From Accumulibacter sp. (GTDB taxonomy: Bacteria; Pseudomonadota; Gammaproteobacteria; Burkholderiales; Rhodocyclaceae), in contig NZ_JAZKUG010000001.1 of NCBI RefSeq assembly GCF_036625195.1, positions 3,472,001 to 3,536,000 on the forward strand: a stretch of 64,000 nucleotides of DNA, given 5' to 3'. Positions 58,915-64,000 of the stretch are shown here, piece after piece. The position numbers and the translations under genes are program-made. Within the stretch, counting starts at the first letter, position 1, and each line of letters opens with the position of its first letter. The notes under the pieces were generated by a model. It was not told the origin of the DNA and did no database searches. It saw only the letters and a program-made list of their open reading frames with translations.

Positions 58915-60006
58915 CTACTGCGCCGGCTTCTGCAGATGATCGCCGAACAGGCCGGCGATCGTCTCATGATGGCTGAGCAGGGCCTTCTCGAAGAGTTCCG
59001 GCCGCACCCGGCATTCGTACTCGCTGGTTGCCGAGAAGCCGCCGGTGTAGCCGGTGTTCAGCCCGCCGAGGCGCGCCGCCAGGCTGGCGACGTTGAGCGC
59101 GACGAGTGCGACGTTCTTCGCCGTGTCGGTCGCCTTGCTGCCGTCGCTGGTGGTGTTGACCAGTTCGCCGATCTCGTCGGTGGCGACGGTCTCCTGCAGC
59201 GAGATGCGCGCCTTGTTGCCGTCCGGGGTGATGAAGGCGTAGCGGGTGACGGTATCGACGAAGCTCGCCGCGGCGCGCGTGCTGACCTTGCCGCTGCCCC
59301 AGAAGCTGCTGTCCGGCGTCAGCTGGCCGCCGAGAACGGTCAGACGGACCTTGAGAATCGTCGCGCCGAGACCGGTCGCGATCCGGTTCTCGATCTGCTG
59401 CGTCTGCGCGGCGGCAAAGCCACCCGAGAAACGCGTGCCGAAGGTGAGGAAGTCGTCCTGCTTCTTGCGGCCGAAGGAGAAACTCGGCATGAACTGCGTC
59501 TCGTCGATCAGGTGCAGCGGCAGACCCAGCGCCGTGAAGAACAGTCCCTTGCCGGCTTTCGCATCCTGCTCGTTCGGCAGCGGCTTGAGGCCCGAGGCGG
59601 CGAGTTCGGCATACTCGGGCAGGGCGGCGAGTTCGGCGTGCTCGACCACCTCGACGCCGCGCGCGCGCAACTGCGCGACCGTCTGCTCGTAGAAGGCGTC
59701 GGTGATCGCCTGCAACTGCTCGTTGCTGCTGCCGACGAGCCGGATCGAGACGTCCGAGTCGGCGCCGATCAGTGCCTCGAGCCCGCTGAGCGACTTGCTG
59801 TAGCGCAGTTCGCTGACGAAGTCGGCCATGAAGCTGGTGATCACGACGCGCTTCACCGAGGGCAGCACATCCGGATTCTCGACGCGGACGATTTTCGCCG
59901 CCTGCGCCTTGAGGTCGGCCGGCGTGTCTGGTTCGGCGGCAATGGCAGGCGCCACGCCGATGAAGAGGGCGGTGGCGAAGAACAGATTCCGGAGCAGGCT
60001 TCTCAC
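58915..60006 (-). CDS. secreted protein of unknown function (363 aa)
   Basis: Signal peptide 1-23 (LLRNLFFATALFIGVAPAIA). The mature part has VKRVVITSFMADFVSELRYS, QAITDAFYEQTVAQLRARG and FMPSFSFGRKKQDDFLTFGT. No catalytic motif or domain is recognised; the alpha/beta pattern resembles exported stress or lipid-binding proteins only in a general way. No lipobox. It is convergent with the chemoreceptor. A truncated, frameshifted copy is at 54700-55147. Confidence 0.75.
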   Translation of the reverse strand: MRSLLRNLFFATALFIGVAPAIAAEPDTPADLKAQAAKIVRVENPDVLPSVKRVVITSFMADFVSELRYSKSLSGLEALIGADSDVSIRLVGSSNEQLQAITDAFYEQTVAQLRARGVEVVEHAELAALPEYAELAASGLKPLPNEQDAKAGKGLFFTALGLPLHLIDETQFMPSFSFGRKKQDDFLTFGTRFSGGFAAAQTQQIENRIATGLGATILKVRLTVLGGQLTPDSSFWGSGKVSTRAAASFVDTVTRYAFITPDGNKARISLQETVATDEIGELVNTTSDGSKATDTAKNVALVALNVASLAARLGGLNTGYTGGFSATSEYECRVRPELFEKALLSHHETIAGLFGDHLQKPAQ

Positions 60007-60153
60007 GGTGGAACTCCCGGCTGGTGGTCAAGGGCCGGCATTCTAACGCCAGCGCGGCCGCCGCGTCGATCGCCGCTGCCGCTTCCGTGCGGGCGAGGTC
60101 GGCATTCCGGCCGCCATCTCGCCGCTGCGCTGCCCCCGGCAGCCTGTGGTCGT

Positions 60154-60297
60154 TCAGCCGGCGTCGATGCCCGCCTGCAGTGCCGCTGCCAGCACGGCAT
60201 CGCGCAAGGCCGCGTTGCGTGCCAGCGGAGCGCCGACGCGCCGGCCGCCCAGCACGCCACCCATCCGGTCGCCGAACGGCACCAGCGCATGACACAT
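60154..60297 (-). CDS. possible small protein (47 aa)
   Basis: ATG 60297 to TGA 60154-60156 reads MCHALVPFGDRMGG, then GGRRVGAPLARNAALRDAVL and a short Gly/Ala end. It has no clear ribosome site and no recognised relatives. It lies ~150 bp upstream of the secreted-protein gene in the same direction and could be a remnant of a longer gene or a chance frame. Confidence 0.25.
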   Translation of the reverse strand: MCHALVPFGDRMGGVLGGRRVGAPLARNAALRDAVLAAALQAGIDAG

Positions 60298-60433
60298 GGC
60301 CCGGACTCCTGATCGGACCCTCGTTTGCTCCTCGTGCCAGCGATCGCAGCGGCCGGCCGCCGGGCGTAGCGACCCGCCCGACAGAGCCGTCAGCGAGACC
60401 TCGTCCGGACCTCTTTGAGTGAGTCAATAGTCA

Positions 60434-60781
60434 ATGCAAAACAGCATGATGAATGACAGAACAGAGAAAGGGCTCAAGCTTGCATGGAAAAGCCTTCTCT
60501 ATGGATGTCGCACGGCAACGCGCCGAATAAATCTCGAAAGACCTCGAAGACAAGATGACAAGCCATTGCTTGCATTTGATGAGATGCTGCCCGACGCAGC
60601 CGAAAACACGTCCCGTCCGGTTTCAGGCATAAGCGATATCAATGAAGAGCGGCGAACCAGCTCTTCCGTCGGCCGGCCAGGCGACGGAAATCCATCTGCC
60701 AATCAGTCAGTTGCCCGCTCGGCGTCGAATGTCGACGGCACCGTATGGCTGCCGCCTGGCGATCAGCGCCTTGCTTTATAA
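60434..60781 (+). CDS. doubtful open reading frame in an AT-richer spacer
   Basis: 115 codons from 60434. The composition (Ser/Asn/Arg-rich) and lower GC (about 60430-60640) differ from neighbouring genes; there is no domain, signal or membrane segment and no convincing ribosome site. The region lies just before the contractile injection genes and may be transferred DNA or an untranslated leader. Confidence 0.22.
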   Translation: MQNSMMNDRTEKGLKLAWKSLLYGCRTATRRINLERPRRQDDKPLLAFDEMLPDAAENTSRPVSGISDINEERRTSSSVGRPGDGNPSANQSVARSASNVDGTVWLPPGDQRLAL

Positions 60782-60974
60782 AAAGATTTGCCTTGCGGTG
60801 CGCTGGCGCAGGAAATAGAGTTGGTTCATCGATTTCCGCTTGCAACCCGTCGGCCTGTGCCATCTGGCGCCTCCCCACGCCCGGCAGTTGGTGGCCGCGG
60901 AGCCGGCGATGGCTGCAGCGCAGTTGGTGCCCGCGGTGCTGGGGGCGTAGCGACTGCTTTCCCGGAGGGTGCTG

Positions 60975-61559
60975 ATGGCAAATGTGTTCGCAGTGCACGC
61001 GGTCGGCAGTTCGATCGTGACCTTCCTGCGCAACACCTATCCGACCGAGATCGGCGGCCGCGCCTTGCCCGAATGCGACTTCGAGCTGGTCAGCGGCGGC
61101 CAGATGGCCAGCGAGGGCGAGGAGCGCAACCGCATCACGCTCTTCCTCTACCGCCTGACGGTAAACGAGCACTCGCGGCAGAGCGCCCACCTGCGCGGCT
61201 CGGGCAACGGCGTCGGGCCGCTCGGGCTCGACCTGCACTACCTGATGAGCAGCTGGGGGATGGCGGCGCAGGACGAGCAGGTGGCGCTGACCTGGGCGCT
61301 GCGCCAGTTGCACGAGTACCCGGTGCTCGACGCCTCGTCGCTGACTCCCGACGCCGGCTGGGCGAGCGACGAGGTGATCCAGATCATCCCGGCCGAACTG
61401 GCGACCGAGGACGTGATGCGCATCTGGGATGCGCTGACGCCTTCGTACCGGCTGTCGGTGTCCTACGTGGCAAGGCTCGTGCGCGTCGATCCCGACAGCG
61501 ACGCCGCGCAGTTCCGCCCGGTGGTCGCCGGGCGCTTCGCCTACGGGGGCGCGGCGTGA
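60975..61559 (+). CDS. DUF4255 / Pvc16-type protein of a contractile injection system
   Basis: 194 aa from ATG 60975, with GGAGG 6 bp upstream. FAVHAVGSSIVTFLRN, RITLFLYRLTVNEHSR, GLDLHYLMSSWG and RLSVSYVARLV are the DUF4255 pattern. The family caps or terminates the tail in extracellular contractile injection systems (Afp16/Pvc16). It is the first gene of the cluster and overlaps the next by 4 bp. Confidence 0.83.
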   Translation: MANVFAVHAVGSSIVTFLRNTYPTEIGGRALPECDFELVSGGQMASEGEERNRITLFLYRLTVNEHSRQSAHLRGSGNGVGPLGLDLHYLMSSWGMAAQDEQVALTWALRQLHEYPVLDASSLTPDAGWASDEVIQIIPAELATEDVMRIWDALTPSYRLSVSYVARLVRVDPDSDAAQFRPVVAGRFAYGGAA

Positions 61560-62359
61560 GCAACCAGGCGCTGCACGAGCTCGAACGCGTCGAATGGCGC
61601 GTGCTCGGGGCGCTGCGGCCGGTCGACGGCACCACGGGCATCGTCGTGCGCGGCGCGCTCGAGGTCTCCGCAGCCGGTGCGCGCATCGTCCGCAACCGCA
61701 GTGGACTCTATGTAATCCACGAGTGGACGCGGCTCGCCAGCCATGCCGCCGCTTTCGCGGCGCCGCCGTCGCTGCCGGCAGCCGGCAGCGAACGGCTGGA
61801 GATCGCTCTGCGCGACCCGAGCGGGCGCTACCTGCCGCGACTGGTGTCGATCGCCCTGCCGCGCGATCCGCTGGCGGCGGGCGCCGATTCGCTCTTCGCG
61901 GCGGTCGATGTGCCGCTCTACCCGAGCGCCATCGCCGGGCTCGGCACCAACTGGACCGAGCTGCGGGTGCGCGTCAGCGACAACGCCGACGGGGCCGCGC
62001 TCGGTGGCGCGCTGCTGCGTGTCGTCGCTGGCGGCAGCGTGCTCGCGCGCGGCATGAGCGACTGGCGCGGCGAGGCGCTGGTGCCGGTGGTCGGCGTACC
62101 GGTCACCACCTGGTCGGAGGACGAGAACGCGGTGGTGGTGAGCAGCATCGCCGCCACCGTCGAGGTCCATTTCGATCCGGCGCTCGGTAGCCGTACGCCG
62201 TCTGCCGAGGTGCGCGCCGGCCGCCAGCCGGCGGTGCTGCGGCTGGTCGATCCGGCCGACATCGAAGCACGTCGCGCCGCCCTGCCGACGACGCAGCAGA
62301 ACGTCAGCCTCGCTGCGCGGGGCGCCCTGAATCTCAACCTGGGGCTCGATCTGCCATAG
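61556..62359 (+). CDS. contractile injection system accessory protein, function unknown
   Basis: 267 aa with a GTG start overlapping the DUF4255 stop (GTGA). LRPVDGTTGIVVRGALEVSA opens a beta-rich N-domain, and a carboxypeptidase-regulatory-like stretch follows (RGMSDWRGEALVPVVGVPVT). The C-terminal third (~200-267) is helical and ends NLNLGLDLP. Position between the DUF4255 and sheath genes suggests a structural or assembly role; similar genes occur there in other clusters, but I cannot name this one. Confidence 0.6.
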   Translation: MSNQALHELERVEWRVLGALRPVDGTTGIVVRGALEVSAAGARIVRNRSGLYVIHEWTRLASHAAAFAAPPSLPAAGSERLEIALRDPSGRYLPRLVSIALPRDPLAAGADSLFAAVDVPLYPSAIAGLGTNWTELRVRVSDNADGAALGGALLRVVAGGSVLARGMSDWRGEALVPVVGVPVTTWSEDENAVVVSSIAATVEVHFDPALGSRTPSAEVRAGRQPAVLRLVDPADIEARRAALPTTQQNVSLAARGALNLNLGLDLP

Positions 62360-62420
62360 GCAGCGAGTCCGTCATCCGGGCAGCACAGCGCCCGGCACGC
62401 TCGATCGAAGGAGACCTGCC

Positions 62421-64000
62421 ATGCCCGAGTACCTAGCTCCCGGCGTCTATGTCGAGGAAACCAGCTTCCGCGCCAAGTCAATCGAGGGCGTCGGTACCAG
62501 CACCACCGCGTTCGTCGGGCCGACCCGCAAGGGCCCGTTCCGCGCCACGACGGATGCCCAGGAAGTGCCCGAAATGCTCACCAGCTTCGGTGACTTCGAG
62601 CGCATCTACGGTGGCATCTCGGACCTGGCGCTGACCGGCGGTCCGTCCGGCACCAACTTCCTGGCGCACGCGGTGCGCGCCTTCTTCAACGAGGGCGGTT
62701 CGCGGCTCTACGTCTCGCGCGTCGTCGGCGCTGGCGCAGCGACAGCCAGCGGCGAGATCACCCCGGCCGGTACGGCCGCGGCCGAGGCGGCGGCCTTCGT
62801 CGCGCGCTTCCCGGGCAGCATCGGCAACGGGGTCGTCGTCGTCCGCGAGGTGCAGACGCCGGTCGCGGCGACGGCGATGGCCAACGCGCCGACCGGCACG
62901 CTGCTGGTCACCGGCACCGGCGGCACCACCGCCTTTCACCTCAAGGTCGGCAACGACTGGCATCCGGCGACCGATCCGGCGGCCGCCGCCGAAGTCGCCG
63001 CGACGCTCGCCGCCGACACGCCGCGCATCGTCAGCCTGCTGGTGGTGGCGATCGATGCCGATGGCGAGGATCTGAGCTTCGAGGGTCTCGGCTTCGACCG
63101 CAGTCATCCGGCCTGGGTCGGGCACGTGATGTCGGCGACGCCGGCGCGCCGCGCCGATCATCTGCAGAACATGTTCGCCATCACCATCGGCGGCAACGTC
63201 AGCGCACTCGAACTGCACACCGCGCTGTTCACCGGTGCGACGACCAACGCCGCCGGCCAGCTCGAGCGCAGCATCGCCCTCGCGGGCGGCCTCGACGGTG
63301 CGGCGCCGGTGGCGGCGAACTACTCGCTGGCGCTCGGCGAACTGTCCGGTCTCGAGGACATCTCGATCGTCGCCGCGCCGGGTTCGTCGGCCTACGCCGA
63401 GACGCAGGCGATCAACAACCTGCTGATCGCGCACGCCGAGTCGCGCCGCGCCTACCGCATCGCGGTGCTCGACCTGCCGCGCGACCAGACGCCGGGCCAG
63501 GCGCGCACGCTGCGGGGCCTGATCGACTCGCGCTACGCGGCCGTGTATTACCCCTGGGTGGTGGTGCCGAACCCGCTGGCGCGGCCGGGTCGCGAGGACA
63601 TCCCGCGCGAACTGGCGCTGCCGCCATCGGGCTTCGTCAGCGGCATCTATGCGCGCAACGACGTCGAGCGTGGCGTCTGGAAGGCGCCGGCGAACGAGGT
63701 CGTGCGCGGCGCGCTGCGCTTCGAGATCGACGTCAACTTCGCGCAGCAGGAGATGCTCAACCCGCTCGGCGTGAACTGCCTGCGCTATCTCTCCGGCCGC
63801 GGTTTCCGCGTCTGGGGCGCGCGCCTCGCGTCGTCCGATCCGGAGTGGAAGTACGTCAACGTGCGTCGCTACTTCAACTACCTCGAGTCGTCGATCGACC
63901 GCGGCACGCAGTGGGCGGTGTTCGAACCGAACGGCGAGCGGCTGTGGGCGAACGTGCGGCAGACGATCGCCGACTTCCTCTACAACGAGTGGCGCAACGG
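62421..64000 (+). CDS. contractile tail sheath protein (partial, runs off the window)
   Basis: At least 526 codons from ATG 62421 (GAAGGAG 7 bp upstream), with no stop before the end. YLAPGVYVEETSFRAKSIEG is the standard sheath N-terminus of phage, Afp and PVC systems. FNEGGSRLYVSRVVG, DISIVAAPGSS and LRYLSGRGFRVWGARLAS are further sheath motifs. It contracts to drive the inner tube outward. The remaining cluster genes (tube, baseplate, ATPase) should lie to the right. Confidence 0.88.
   Translation, partial: MPEYLAPGVYVEETSFRAKSIEGVGTSTTAFVGPTRKGPFRATTDAQEVPEMLTSFGDFERIYGGISDLALTGGPSGTNFLAHAVRAFFNEGGSRLYVSRVVGAGAATASGEITPAGTAAAEAAAFVARFPGSIGNGVVVVREVQTPVAATAMANAPTGTLLVTGTGGTTAFHLKVGNDWHPATDPAAAAEVAATLAADTPRIVSLLVVAIDADGEDLSFEGLGFDRSHPAWVGHVMSATPARRADHLQNMFAITIGGNVSALELHTALFTGATTNAAGQLERSIALAGGLDGAAPVAANYSLALGELSGLEDISIVAAPGSSAYAETQAINNLLIAHAESRRAYRIAVLDLPRDQTPGQARTLRGLIDSRYAAVYYPWVVVPNPLARPGREDIPRELALPPSGFVSGIYARNDVERGVWKAPANEVVRGALRFEIDVNFAQQEMLNPLGVNCLRYLSGRGFRVWGARLASSDPEWKYVNVRRYFNYLESSIDRGTQWAVFEPNGERLWANVRQTIADFLYNEWRN

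Noticed and set aside
58964..60427. Minus-strand frame of 487 codons over the secreted-protein gene
   Set aside because: It overlaps the signal-peptide-bearing 363-aa gene in another frame and is Arg/Ala-rich without motifs.

Overview
The window is high-GC, gene-dense bacterial DNA that fits a denitrifying betaproteobacterium of the Rhodocyclales, most like the Candidatus Accumulibacter / Dechloromonas group. The reasons are PEP-CTERM surface proteins, an EpsA-type LuxR regulator divergent from an exopolysaccharide-initiating sugar transferase, an FFLEELY-motif protein, heme d1 (nir) genes beside nitrous-oxide-reductase accessory (nos) genes, and -24/-12 (RpoN) promoters in front of PEP-CTERM genes. 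The taxon is inferred from gene content only. No tRNA, rRNA, CRISPR array or intact transposase was seen.

Layout. 1-6 kb: surface and exopolysaccharide genes (membrane acyltransferase, a PEP-CTERM protein with a thioester-like Cys/Gln pair, EpsA-like regulator, undecaprenyl-phosphate sugar transferase, lytic transglycosylase). 6.0-6.5 kb: a 176-bp-period duplication carrying two terminators for the minus-strand FFLEELY gene. 7.4-14.6 kb: a long plus-strand run (coniferyl-type aldehyde dehydrogenase, Tat-exported small subunit, GMC oxidoreductase, lipase-like hydrolase, proline-rich secreted protein, small soluble protein, MBL-fold hydrolase, NADP-dependent oxidoreductase). 14.7-22.9 kb: accessory region with an orphan YefM-type antitoxin, a decayed hydrolase fragment, a PEP-CTERM gene with an RpoN promoter, a two-gene CHAT-protease / alpha-beta-hydrolase operon, a SIR2-domain protein beside a 119-aa unknown, and a VapBC-type module bracketed by repeats.

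23-38.7 kb: one giant minus-strand gene (up to 4976 codons) encoding an LEPR-XLL / RTX / PKD / cohesin / dockerin protein, followed 70 bp downstream by a small PEP-CTERM protein with a cohesin-like domain. Divergent from it, 39.0-46.8 kb is a tight plus-strand cluster: two polyferredoxins (NosG/NapG- and NosH/NapH-like), ABC transporter NosF/NosY, NosL, a TlpA-type thioredoxin, then NirF, a NirD-NirL fusion, NirG and NirH for heme d1 synthesis. nosZ, nosD, nirS, nirJ, nirE and nirN are not in the window. PilZ, YbaK-type deacylase and MscS-family channel genes follow.

50.5-54.2 kb: an ATPase gene overlapping a TPR gene with ten near-identical 144-bp repeats. 54.4-60 kb: decayed copies of the end of a chemoreceptor gene and of a secreted-protein gene, then an RpoN-driven PEP-CTERM (fibro-slime-like) gene, then the intact chemoreceptor and secreted-protein genes. 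61-64 kb: the start of a contractile injection system cluster (DUF4255 protein, accessory protein, tail sheath running off the window).

Two PEP-CTERM genes share one architecture: each has an RpoN promoter and sits between a decayed partial copy and the intact copy of its neighbour. The cohesin/dockerin giant plus cohesin PEP-CTERM pair, and the CHAT-hydrolase and SIR2 loci, are the other main candidates for undescribed biology.
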